Source: Chitinophagaceae bacterium (lineage in GTDB: Bacteria > Bacteroidota > Bacteroidia > Chitinophagales > Chitinophagaceae). From it: 44,411 bases of DNA. Of the stretch, positions 1 to 7,776 are shown one piece after another. The DNA lies in contig JAEUVR010000338.1 in assembly GCA_016786785.1 (NCBI GenBank), positions 1 to 44,411 on the forward strand. The letters run 5' to 3'. A model generated the notes under the pieces. It ran no database searches. It worked only from the letters and a program-made list of their open reading frames with translations, and was not told the DNA's origin. A program made the translations under genes and the position numbers. Each line of letters opens with the position of its first letter. The stretch's first letter is position 1.

Positions 1-516
1 GATGCGAACGGTAACGCCCGAACCGGGCGTGGCGCCGGCCGCAACCACATCTATCCCCGGCGTACGCCCCTGCAGGGCTTGCTGAAAATTGGTCAGCGGA
101 AGCTCTGATATCTCTTTGGAAGAAATAGAAGCTACGGCCCCTGTTACGTCGGCGCGACGTTGCGTGCCATACCCCACGTTCACCACAACGCTCTGCAGCA
201 TCATCGCATTCTCCTGCATCACTACATTGATCGCGCTTCGCGAGCCAACAGTTACCTGCTGATCTGCATAACCGATGATCGAAAAAACAAGAACGTCTGA
301 AGGAGCGGCCTGAATGCTGTATTTCCCATTCTCATCAGTGGATGCGCCTCGGGAGCTGCCTTTTACGATAATGCTCACTCCTGGAATAACGTTATTCGCG
401 CTGCTATCGTAAACCGTCCCCGTAATATTTTTTAAACTTTGCGCAAGTAGGGAAAGAGGAACTGTAGCAATAAAGACAGTCCAGAAAAGCAAAAGAAGAA
501 GATGTCTGATTTTCAT
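1..516 (-). CDS. SusC/RagA family TonB-dependent receptor, N-terminal part (3' end outside the window)
   Basis: This is the first 172 residues of an outer-membrane receptor of the SusC/RagA family, which imports glycans, peptides or other large nutrients together with a SusD lipoprotein. The start at 516 gives a clear signal peptide (MKIRHLLLLLFW... ending near LLAQS, about residue 26). It is followed by a carboxypeptidase-regulatory-like domain (about residues 29-113, with ITGTVYD, PGVSI and DENGKYSI) and the start of the plug domain, which holds the family signature near VVNVGYGTQRR and the ALQGRTPGIDV segment. The reading frame is open to base 1, so most of the barrel and any SusD partner lie to the left. 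A three-codon ORF (ATG CAA AAA TGA) ends in an ATGA overlap with this start codon. The family call is secure; the substrate cannot be judged. Confidence 0.93.
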   Translation of the reverse strand, partial: MKIRHLLLLLFWTVFIATVPLSLLAQSLKNITGTVYDSSANNVIPGVSIIVKGSSRGASTDENGKYSIQAAPSDVLVFSIIGYADQQVTVGSRSAINVVMQENAMMLQSVVVNVGYGTQRRADVTGAVASISSKEISELPLTNFQQALQGRTPGIDVVAAGATPGSGVTVRI

Positions 517-993
517 TTTTGCATGTTAGTTTGGTTAATTAAATCGGTAGCCATACGACCTCATTAACTGGACAGCAGACCATATACGAAGCTGTTCCTC
601 AATTGAGGTTATCCGCATAAACGCCAGTGAAATGAATACGTTTGCATATCCCAGGGGATGATGCCAGTATAAAAATCCGTCTTCCGTTAAATCCCGGTTT
701 TCGCAATGCAACAGGAATGACAACTACTCTGATCTACCAGGGGTTTTAATTCGTCATTTACGCAAGTTCATTATGATCATAAACAAAAAGCGCTACTGTA
801 AGACGAAATAAATGGAGGGAATAACTATGCTAAAAGAAAAATAATAAAATAATTATGCAATAAAAGAAACCGGCTATTCCTGTTTTAAAACGCAGACAAC
901 TTTAGGGAAGGGAAATAAAAAAGGAAACAAAGCACGGGTATTGCTATTGCTTCCTTAATATTATATTGTTCAGGAAAGATCTGCAGCAACTCT
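517..993. other. Intergenic region between the divergently read susC start and the trpB 3' end
   Basis: These 477 bases lie upstream of the SusC-like gene and downstream of trpB, both on the minus strand. The region is AT-rich, especially around 780-860. The longest ORF is a 62-codon minus-strand frame at 535-723 without recognisable domain, signal peptide or convincing start context, and I do not call it. I see no tRNA-like fold and no strong terminator hairpin after the trpB stop. It presumably carries the susC promoter. Confidence 0.5.
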
Positions 994-2358
994 CTAAACA
1001 GCCGGCGTATCCAGGGCTTCGAGCGAGCGATTGATATCTTCCTGGGATACTTCATAGTCAACCAGTTTACCGCTGAGGTACTGCTCATAAGCGCTCAGGT
1101 CAAAATGACCATGGCCGCAGAGGTTGAACAGGATCGTCTTCGACGTTCCCTCTTCATCGGCGCGTTTCGCCTGGCGTATCACTTCCGCAATGGCATGAGT
1201 GGCTTCGGGCGCGGGGATGATCCCTTCAGCGCCGGAGAACAGCAGGCCGGCGTCAAAACACTCCGTCTGGTTAATGGCTACGGCTTCAATAATATCATCC
1301 TTTAACAGCTGGCTTACAATAGCGCCCGCCCCATGATAGCGCAGGCCTCCCGCATGGATAGGCGATGGAATAAAATTATGCCCCAGGGTATACATGGGAA
1401 TCAACGGCGTCATTCCAACAGTGTCGCCAAAATCATAACGGAAAACGCCTCTTGTCAACTTTGGACAGGAAGTAGGCTCTACTGCGATAGCCCTTACCTT
1501 TTTTCCCTTTGTCAGTTTATCCTGCAGGAAGGGAAAGGCAATGCCTGCAAAGTTTGATCCGCCTCCGAATGGCGCCACCACGATATCAGGGTAGTCGCCG
1601 GCTTTCTCCATTTGTTTCAGCGCTTCCAGGCCTATAACGGTTTGATGCGTCAGCACATGATTCAACACGCTGCCCAGGGAATATTTTGTATCCTCGTTAG
1701 TGGCCGCCACTTCCACCGCTTCAGAGATCGCGATGCCCAAACTGCCGGGAGAGTTGGGATCTCCAGCCAGGATAGTCCTGCCGGCATTCGTCAGGTTGCT
1801 GGGGGAAGCATGCACCGTCGCTCCCCAGGTATTCATCATGATCTTCCTGTAAGGCTTCCCTTCATAACTCACTTTTACCATAAACACTTCGCAGGATATG
1901 CCAAATAGTTTACAGGCAAAACTCAAAGCGCTTCCCCACTGGCCGGCGCCGGTTTCCGTGGAGATCTTTTTCACGCCTTCCTTCATATTATAATAAGCCT
2001 GCGGTACGGCCGTATTGGGCTTATGAGAACCCGCGGGACTGACGCCCTCGTATTTGTAATAAATTTTAGATTTCGTGCCCAGCGCTTTTTCCAAACCATA
2101 GGCCCGGAACATAGGAGTAGGCCGCCAGATAGCATACAGGTCTCTTACTTCATCAGGGATCTCTATCCATTTCTCCGCGCTCACTTCCTGTTTGATCAGC
2201 TCCATAGGAAATAGCGGCGCCAGGTCCTCCGGCCCGACAGGCTGCTTGGTTCCTGGATGCAAGGGCGGCATAGGCTTGTTGGGCATATCCGCTACAATAT
2301 TGTACCAATGGGTGGGGATCTCCGATTCCTGCAAAGTGATTTTCCTTTGTTGTGCCAT
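994..2358 (-). CDS. trpB: Tryptophan synthase beta chain, TrpB2 type
   Basis: A 454-residue PLP enzyme of the TrpB2 subgroup, longer than classical TrpB (about 400 residues) because of an N-terminal extension. TrpB condenses indole with serine to make tryptophan; TrpB2 enzymes often act without TrpA, and some handle free indole or O-phosphoserine. The PLP-binding lysine is K113 in GSHKPNT (classical TrpB has HKxN). TETGAGQWG at about 134-142 holds the catalytic glutamate, and GGGSN at 265-269 is the phosphate-binding loop. No trpA or other trp biosynthetic gene is nearby, which fits a salvage role rather than the main pathway. The start ATG is the first in the frame and matches family N-termini. 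The upstream region carries two copies of a 19-bp repeat and a hairpin that may regulate it. Confidence 0.93.
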   Translation of the reverse strand: MAQQRKITLQESEIPTHWYNIVADMPNKPMPPLHPGTKQPVGPEDLAPLFPMELIKQEVSAEKWIEIPDEVRDLYAIWRPTPMFRAYGLEKALGTKSKIYYKYEGVSPAGSHKPNTAVPQAYYNMKEGVKKISTETGAGQWGSALSFACKLFGISCEVFMVKVSYEGKPYRKIMMNTWGATVHASPSNLTNAGRTILAGDPNSPGSLGIAISEAVEVAATNEDTKYSLGSVLNHVLTHQTVIGLEALKQMEKAGDYPDIVVAPFGGGSNFAGIAFPFLQDKLTKGKKVRAIAVEPTSCPKLTRGVFRYDFGDTVGMTPLIPMYTLGHNFIPSPIHAGGLRYHGAGAIVSQLLKDDIIEAVAINQTECFDAGLLFSGAEGIIPAPEATHAIAEVIRQAKRADEEGTSKTILFNLCGHGHFDLSAYEQYLSGKLVDYEVSQEDINRSLEALDTPAV

Positions 2359-2878
2359 GTTATGGGGTTTTGACAGTCAATATACTGAAAATGGGCAAAG
2401 ACGAAAAATCCAATCTATTCCATTATGTAGATCAGTCGGCGCTAACAACGCCTGCCGCCTGGAAAAAATTCAATCTATTCCAAGCGGCAAGTCATTTTGA
2501 ATTTTTATCTGAGGACGCCTAAGGCATCAATGCTGAAGCTATGTCGCTATCTTATCCCATTACGCATAGTTGCGCGTATTCTTTTAACGCAAAGCGTTTT
2601 GTTTACAGCGCCTTTTAAATTTATATTCGCATTCAACAGTTTGAACTTACAGTCGCAAGCAAGACCTTACCGGCATATTCTTTAGCTGGTAGCGCAGGCG
2701 CTCATTTTAACGGCAAGAACTAATTTTGTTATAGGTTTGTTTAACCAGTAACAGCCAATTACCTAATAGTCGTTGGCAAGAGGAAGCTAACTTTGTCGTG
2801 GGCTTGATTAAGCTGGCCGCTAAGATCGGGGGCCAGCGATCGCCGGCGCCGTCAAATTAACCGATCAATCATATAGCC
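2359..2878. other. Divergent intergenic region with repeats, between trpB and the PEP mutase family gene
   Basis: This 520-bp stretch contains the trpB leader on the minus strand, with a 19-bp direct repeat at 2404-2422 and 2464-2482 and a hairpin at 2453-2489. Further right is an imperfect duplication at 2712-2748 and 2775-2816 whose translated frames look alike (NFVIGLFNQ and NFVVGLIKL), possibly the remains of a decayed gene. The ORFs that cross it (2192-2500, 2497-2685) have no recognisable domain and overlap trpB or its leader; I do not call them. Confidence 0.5.
2404..2482 (-). promoter_or_regulatory. Two 19-bp direct repeats and a hairpin in the trpB leader
   Basis: Read on the minus strand, TGGAATAGATTG(G/A)ATTTTT occurs at 2422-2404 and again at 2482-2464, 18 of 19 bases identical and exactly 60 bp apart. 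The distal copy lies in the loop of an inverted repeat: TGCCGCTTGG at 2489-2480 pairs with CCAGGCGGCA at 2462-2453, nine of ten pairs, loop about 17 bases. These could be operator sites or an RNA leader structure. No Trp-rich leader peptide is visible, so a classical trp attenuator is not supported. Confidence 0.4.
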
Positions 2879-3748
2879 ATGCTAACGCCATCCAGTTCGC
2901 TAAGTCGCGCAACATTATTCAGCAACCTGCACCGGCAGGAAGGATTATTTGTCGTTCCCAATCCCTGGGATGCAGGGTCGGCAAGGATCCTCGAAACGAT
3001 GGGATTTAAAGCGCTGGCTACAACCAGCGCGGGACTTGCATTCGCATTGGGAAAACCGGACGGACAGGCTACTCTTTCCCGGGATGAGACCTTGCAGAAT
3101 GCCCGCGCTATAGTCGAAGCCACTCATCTACCGGTATCTGCCGACCTGGAGAACGGCTATGGCGACGATCCCGCATCTTGTGCGGAAACGATCAGGCTCG
3201 CCGCCAAGGCAGGCTTATCCGGCGGATCGATCGAAGACGCGACAGGCAGACCGGATGATCCTATTTATCCATTTGAGCTCGCTGTCGAACGCGTAAAAGC
3301 GGCTGTGAAAGCTGCAAAAGAACTCCCGGAGCCGTTCATGCTGACCGCGCGGGCGGAAAACCTGATCCACGGGCGACCCGACATGCGGGATACGCTGAAA
3401 CGACTGGAAGCATATGCCGACGCCGGCGCCGATGTAGTATTCGCGCCGGGACTCAAAACAAAAGAAGAAGTAATATCCGTGGTTAACGCCGTCGCGCCAA
3501 AACCGGTGAATGTAGTGATGGGACTTTCGGGCGGCAAGTTCTCCTTGCAAACGCTGGAACAGATCGGCGTCAAACGGGTAAGCCTCGGATCCTCGCTTTC
3601 GCGCGCTGCATTTGGCGCTTTTTTCCGCGCCGCAGAAGAGATACTGCATCAGGGAACCTTTAGTTTTGCCGCAACGGCAAAACCCTATGCCGACATGAAT
3701 AAATTATTTAATCAATACGAGCGCTTTTCTGATCAGGCGCACAGATAA
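2879..3748 (+). CDS. PEP mutase/isocitrate lyase superfamily protein (COG2513-like)
   Basis: A 289-residue enzyme of the isocitrate lyase/PEP mutase superfamily, Mg-dependent TIM-barrel lyases or mutases that act on C-C or P-C bonds of 2-oxo or 2-hydroxy acids. Visible family marks are PNPWDAGSA (28-35), the SADLENGYGDD segment (about 87-97, corresponding to the D-x-x-x-GYG metal loop), IEDATG (118-123), and LTARAEN further on. It lacks the cysteine signature (KKCGH) of true isocitrate lyases, so it is more likely a PEP mutase/2-methylisocitrate lyase-like or oxaloacetate-hydrolase-like enzyme. No phosphonate genes are adjacent, so the substrate is unknown. It is followed by a 146-bp gap before the ABC importer on the same strand, so co-transcription is possible but unproven. 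Confidence 0.85.
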   Translation: MLTPSSSLSRATLFSNLHRQEGLFVVPNPWDAGSARILETMGFKALATTSAGLAFALGKPDGQATLSRDETLQNARAIVEATHLPVSADLENGYGDDPASCAETIRLAAKAGLSGGSIEDATGRPDDPIYPFELAVERVKAAVKAAKELPEPFMLTARAENLIHGRPDMRDTLKRLEAYADAGADVVFAPGLKTKEEVISVVNAVAPKPVNVVMGLSGGKFSLQTLEQIGVKRVSLGSSLSRAAFGAFFRAAEEILHQGTFSFAATAKPYADMNKLFNQYERFSDQAHR

Positions 3749-3894
3749 AAACAAAGCGGACTCTCATTTCGACGCGTCTTCTTTAATAGGGAGGTTCAAA
3801 ATAATTGTTTATTTTAGACCCTTTTTTCAGCGCTGCCTGCAGGTTTCAATCCATGAAAACCGTTTTCTTTTAATGGTCCTAATCTTATAAAACA

Positions 3895-4857
3895 ATGAAA
3901 AGAGGGCTGCTTATTCTCAGCTTTGCCATAAGCATCGTATGCTGCGATCAGAAGAACCCGAATATTCCCGTGATCGGATTTGCGGACGCTTTCCAGGACA
4001 ACACCATTGAACAGGCAAAGACCGGCTTCATTGACGCATTGCAACAGGAAGGATTCGACGAAAAAAAAGGAACGCTGAAGATCATCTACCGCAATGCGCA
4101 GGGAAATATCCCTACGCTTACGCAAATCATTAAATATTTTATCGCTCAGCCGGTAACGCTTATCGCCGCCAGTCCGTCTATCTCCGCCATTACCGCAATC
4201 CAGAACGCCAAAGGCATCCCTATCTTTATGATGGTGTCTCCCACGCCGGCGCTGATGAAAGTGAACGATGAAAAAGGCAATCCCCCCGCTAACCTGTTTG
4301 GCGTTGGCGAAACGCTGGATTATATAGATACTTCCTTTCTGCTCATTCCTAAAACCATCAAGCCAAAATCGGAAAAATTAACGGTGGGAATGATCTTTAA
4401 CCAATCGGAACCGCAGTCTGTAGAATCAATGGATCGCATAAAAAAGCTTGCCGGCGAAAACAATATCCATCTTGTTGCCCGGCCCGTAAACGCATCCGCA
4501 GACGCGCAGCTGGTAACCGCTTCCCTGCTATCGGAAAATATAGACGTGTTTTTTGCAAACCCCGACAATATCGTTTTCGGATCCTTCGAAACCATTCTTC
4601 AGCTGTGCAATCAAAACAATATTCCCATTTTCACCAGCGAAGCGGGGCTGGTTGAAAGAGGCGCCCTGGCGGCATACGGCGCCGATATTTATCAATGGGG
4701 TTACCAGGCTGGCAAGCAGGCGGCGGAATACCTGAAAACAAAAAATGTTGAAGGCCTCCATTGGGAAATGGTCGAGACCAGGAAAAGGGTCTATAATCCT
4801 GCCGCCGCAAAAAAATTTGGCATTGATATTCCCTCAAACTTCCAAGCTGTGCAATGA
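3895..4857 (+). CDS. ABC transporter substrate-binding lipoprotein (COG2984; TrpX-like family)
   Basis: A 320-residue periplasmic binding protein of the COG2984/PF04392 family, which includes the tryptophan-binding TrpX of streptococci. The N-terminus is a short hydrophobic signal ending in two cysteines (C16, C17) followed by DQ, consistent with a lipoprotein anchor although the lipobox is not textbook. Characteristic segments are VIGFADAFQDN near residue 25, then IAASPSISAI and the family-typical IPIFMMVSPTP, and FFANPDNIVF in the second lobe. Its stop overlaps the start of the permease gene by four bases (ATGA), so the two are translationally coupled. The transporter class is clear. Tryptophan or another aromatic ligand is an inference from family and neighbours only. 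Confidence 0.85.
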   Translation: MKRGLLILSFAISIVCCDQKNPNIPVIGFADAFQDNTIEQAKTGFIDALQQEGFDEKKGTLKIIYRNAQGNIPTLTQIIKYFIAQPVTLIAASPSISAITAIQNAKGIPIFMMVSPTPALMKVNDEKGNPPANLFGVGETLDYIDTSFLLIPKTIKPKSEKLTVGMIFNQSEPQSVESMDRIKKLAGENNIHLVARPVNASADAQLVTASLLSENIDVFFANPDNIVFGSFETILQLCNQNNIPIFTSEAGLVERGALAAYGADIYQWGYQAGKQAAEYLKTKNVEGLHWEMVETRKRVYNPAAAKKFGIDIPSNFQAVQ

Positions 4858-5729
4858 GTCAATTTTACCTGGCGGCGCTGCAACTTTCACTTTGCCTCGG
4901 ACCGATGGCCATGGGCATCTATATCACTATGAAGGTCTTCAACATACCCGATATCACCACCGATGGCAGCTATACCCTGGGCGCCGCAGTAGCCGCCACG
5001 CTGCTCATGCATCACTGGCCCCCTCTTGTCGTATTGCCGATATGCATGCTTGCGGGCGCAATCGCCGGGATCTGTACGGCGCTGGCCCATACAAAACTGA
5101 AGATCGACGCCTTGCTGGCGGGGATCTTGGTGATGACCGGCCTGTATTCCATCAACCTGATCATCCTTGGGAGGTCCAATATTCCCCTGATCAATATACC
5201 CGGACTTTTCCATTCATTTGTCTTTTTTAAAAACGAGCTATACAACCAACTATTCATTGCCGTTATTATTGTTCTTGTATTGAGCTTGGCGCTCCATTAT
5301 TTATTGAGAACAGATTTTGGCATTGCCATGCGCGCTACCGGCAACAATCCCATCATGACCCGGTCGCTGGGCGTCAATAACGATGTTATCAAAATTATCG
5401 GACTGGCGATCGCCAATGCGCTCACGGCGTTAAGCGGTTTCCTCGTTTCGCAATACCAGGGTTTTACCGACATCAACATGGGCATTGGTATTGTCATTAC
5501 AGGCCTGGGGTCTGTGCTGATCGCGGATTCATTACGCGCATGGATGAACATTACCCATATCGGCCTGCAGATTGCAATGATTTTAGTTGGCAGCTTTTTA
5601 TTCCAGATGGTTCTTGCATTTACGCTGGCAATGGGGGTAGATCCTAATTTCCTGAAACTGGCCACGGCGCTATTTGTTTTGCTGATCGTAGCGCTTCCCA
5701 AGGCAGGCAGGATATTAAAAAGAGGTTGA
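4854..5729 (+). CDS. ABC transporter permease (COG4120; TrpY-like family)
   Basis: A 291-residue integral membrane protein with about eight hydrophobic segments, the permease of the importer encoded here. The motif NIPDITTDGSYTLGA near residues 27-41 matches the conserved D-L/I-T-x-DGSFxLGA segment of COG4120 permeases, relatives of branched-chain amino-acid permeases. The cytoplasmic loop TDFGIAMRATGNNPIMTRSLGV (in the 155-180 region) is the likely ATPase-docking segment and resembles the LivH/LivM coupling loop. It overlaps the binding-protein gene by ATGA and is followed 30 bp later by the ATPase gene. The length is normal for the family and no defect is seen. Confidence 0.88.
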   Translation: MSQFYLAALQLSLCLGPMAMGIYITMKVFNIPDITTDGSYTLGAAVAATLLMHHWPPLVVLPICMLAGAIAGICTALAHTKLKIDALLAGILVMTGLYSINLIILGRSNIPLINIPGLFHSFVFFKNELYNQLFIAVIIVLVLSLALHYLLRTDFGIAMRATGNNPIMTRSLGVNNDVIKIIGLAIANALTALSGFLVSQYQGFTDINMGIGIVITGLGSVLIADSLRAWMNITHIGLQIAMILVGSFLFQMVLAFTLAMGVDPNFLKLATALFVLLIVALPKAGRILKRG

Positions 5730-5759
5730 TTTATCGCAGCGCCATTAAATTTAGAACGA

Positions 5760-6509
5760 ATGATTACGTTAGAAAATATCAGTAAGGTCTTTCATAAGGG
5801 AAAGGAAAACGAGCTCGTAGCCTTAGCGGATGTTTCTTTACAGATCGCGAAAGGGGAATTCGTCACGCTTGTTGGCGCAAACGGGAGCGGAAAAACAACG
5901 CTGCTGAATATTATCGGCGGCGTGGAGAAGCCCAGTTCAGGTTTGGTCAGGATAAATGGCGAAGATATTACCCGGATCCCCGAACACAAAAGAAGCAAAT
6001 GGATAGCCCGCGTTTTCCAGAATCCCAATAACGGCACGGCTCCCGACCTGACCATACTGGATAATTTCAGGCTCGCCGCCTTGCGTACCCGGCATAAAAG
6101 CCTAAGGGTCGGCGCCGATAAGGCATTTAAAAAAGAGGCGATCAACCGCATCGCCGATCTTGGAATGGGCCTTGAAAACAAGCTCAATCAATCCATGGGC
6201 AATTTATCAGGAGGACAGCGGCAGGCGCTGACCCTGTTGATGAGCGTTATGGATAAAACAGATATTTTATTACTGGATGAGCCGACTGCGGCGCTCGACC
6301 CAAAATCTGCCCGCGTCGTTCTAGGCCTTGCCGATAAATTTAATAAGCAGCTGGGCATTACCGTTATACTTATCACCCATAGCCTGAAAGACGCTCAGCA
6401 ATACGGGAGTCGGCTTATACAATTGCAGGAAGGAAAAATAGCGCGGGATATCAATACCGAATCAAAATGGCAGTTGTCGCTCGCCGATATCTCCGAGTGG
6501 TTCGGGTAA
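5760..6509 (+). CDS. ABC transporter ATP-binding protein (COG1101; TrpZ-like family)
   Basis: A 249-residue ATPase that powers the importer. All nucleotide-binding motifs are present: Walker A GANGSGKT at 39-46, Q-loop at Q87, signature LSGGQ at 149-153, Walker B ILLLDEP at 169-175 and H-loop H207. The sequence between the Q-loop and the signature (NLTILDNFRLA-type) fits the COG1101 group that pairs with COG4120 permeases and COG2984 binding proteins. It is the third gene of the operon and lies 30 bp after the permease. The next gene is convergent, so the operon ends here. Intact and of normal size. Confidence 0.9.
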   Translation: MITLENISKVFHKGKENELVALADVSLQIAKGEFVTLVGANGSGKTTLLNIIGGVEKPSSGLVRINGEDITRIPEHKRSKWIARVFQNPNNGTAPDLTILDNFRLAALRTRHKSLRVGADKAFKKEAINRIADLGMGLENKLNQSMGNLSGGQRQALTLLMSVMDKTDILLLDEPTAALDPKSARVVLGLADKFNKQLGITVILITHSLKDAQQYGSRLIQLQEGKIARDINTESKWQLSLADISEWFG

Positions 6510-6584
6510 GATCAACCATAGCGCGAACGCCCGGGACAGGCCGATGACAAGAAGAAGACACTGCGCGCGTTCAGGTTGCCGCCG

Positions 6585-7757
6585 CTATTTTAAGCGATCC
6601 CGGTCCAACCGTAAAAAGTCTATGGGCATATCCGTCTTCCCCTCAGCGGCAAGATCAGCCAGTATCTCTCCCACAACCGAAACAAACTTAAAGCCGTGAC
6701 CGCTGAATCCGCAGGCTATCGCCACGTCTTTATCATAGCCGGGGAGAAAGTCTATGATAAAATCCTCATCCCTGGTATTTGTATACAAACAGGTTTTCCA
6801 CCCGGCAATTTCAATATCCGTCATTGTAAAATAATCCCTTAAGATCCCGCGTATCTCTTCCTCATCATGCGCTGTTATGTTTCTGTCCACATTATCGGGA
6901 TCGGCAGTCGCATGCGGATAATGATGAGCAATTTTTAAGCCAACGGGGCCGCCAAACTCGCTTAACGGCAATATCGGAAAGCCATAATATATGCCTCCTT
7001 TATCATTAGGAGCTACCAGCCAACAGGGGAAATTACCCAATGTAAAAGACGATTCATCCTTTGGCTTGATCCAGGCCAGCGTTTGTCTGGTCACCCTCAA
7101 ATCAACTTTGAGCTCCGGAATAAGCTTACCAGCCCAGGCGCCAGCGGTGATGATCAGTTTCCTGCAAAAATAGATATCCTTATCTGTCGTCAGCTTAAAG
7201 CCATCCGGTCCTTTTTTCCATTCAATGACTTTCTCATTCGTTTTGATCGTTGCGCCCATTTTTAGAGACTCGGACTTATAGGTTAACACCGATCTTTCCG
7301 CTGTCACAAAGCCTGCGTCAGGCTCGATAAAACTTATAAAATCATTGGGAATCCTAAATTGAGGAAACCTGCTTTTCGTTTCCCGCGCATCCAGCGGGTC
7401 TAATTCAATATCGTATAATGCCGCGGAATCCTTTGTTCCCGATATGATCGGATGATCAGGCTTACCGTGGTAAAGCAATCCTGTTTGATAATATATTTTT
7501 GCGCCGGACTGGCTTTCCAGCCGCTTCCAATTTTCATATGCTCTCTTCAGAAGCGGTATATAGTCCGGGTTTTCAAAATAAGCTTTACGTATGATACGGC
7601 TCTGCCCCGCATGCGATCCCTGTTCATGAGGTATATCAAACTGATCAATGCCTAATACCTTAATGTTCTTTTGAGCAAGATAATAACAGGCGGCGGCCCC
7701 CATCGAGCCTACTCCGGATACGATAACATCGTAGTGATTGTTTGTATTTATACCCAT
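6585..7757 (-). CDS. N-methyl-L-tryptophan oxidase/sarcosine oxidase-like FAD enzyme (SolA/MSOX family)
   Basis: A 390-residue flavoenzyme of the monomeric sarcosine oxidase family, which oxidatively demethylates N-methyl amino acids to the free amino acid, formaldehyde and peroxide. The FAD-binding GxGxxG motif is GVGSMG at 15-20, with D38 at the end of the second strand. Cys323 in KTCLYTNTRDEDFIID lies where MTOX and MSOX attach FAD covalently (Cys308 and Cys315). ACGFSGHGFKF (348-358) is the usual C-terminal flavin loop. The substrate could be N-methyltryptophan, sarcosine or another N-methyl amino acid; the sequence alone does not decide. It lies 19 bp downstream of the unknown secreted-protein gene on the same strand, so the two are likely co-transcribed, and it converges with the ABC importer. 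Confidence 0.87.
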   Translation of the reverse strand: MGINTNNHYDVIVSGVGSMGAAACYYLAQKNIKVLGIDQFDIPHEQGSHAGQSRIIRKAYFENPDYIPLLKRAYENWKRLESQSGAKIYYQTGLLYHGKPDHPIISGTKDSAALYDIELDPLDARETKSRFPQFRIPNDFISFIEPDAGFVTAERSVLTYKSESLKMGATIKTNEKVIEWKKGPDGFKLTTDKDIYFCRKLIITAGAWAGKLIPELKVDLRVTRQTLAWIKPKDESSFTLGNFPCWLVAPNDKGGIYYGFPILPLSEFGGPVGLKIAHHYPHATADPDNVDRNITAHDEEEIRGILRDYFTMTDIEIAGWKTCLYTNTRDEDFIIDFLPGYDKDVAIACGFSGHGFKFVSVVGEILADLAAEGKTDMPIDFLRLDRDRLK

Positions 7758-7776
7758 AGATTTGATTCGTTAAACG

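Noticed and set aside
535-723. 62-codon minus-strand ORF upstream of susC
   Set aside because: No recognisable domain, no signal peptide, and it lies in the AT-rich upstream region where a promoter is expected.
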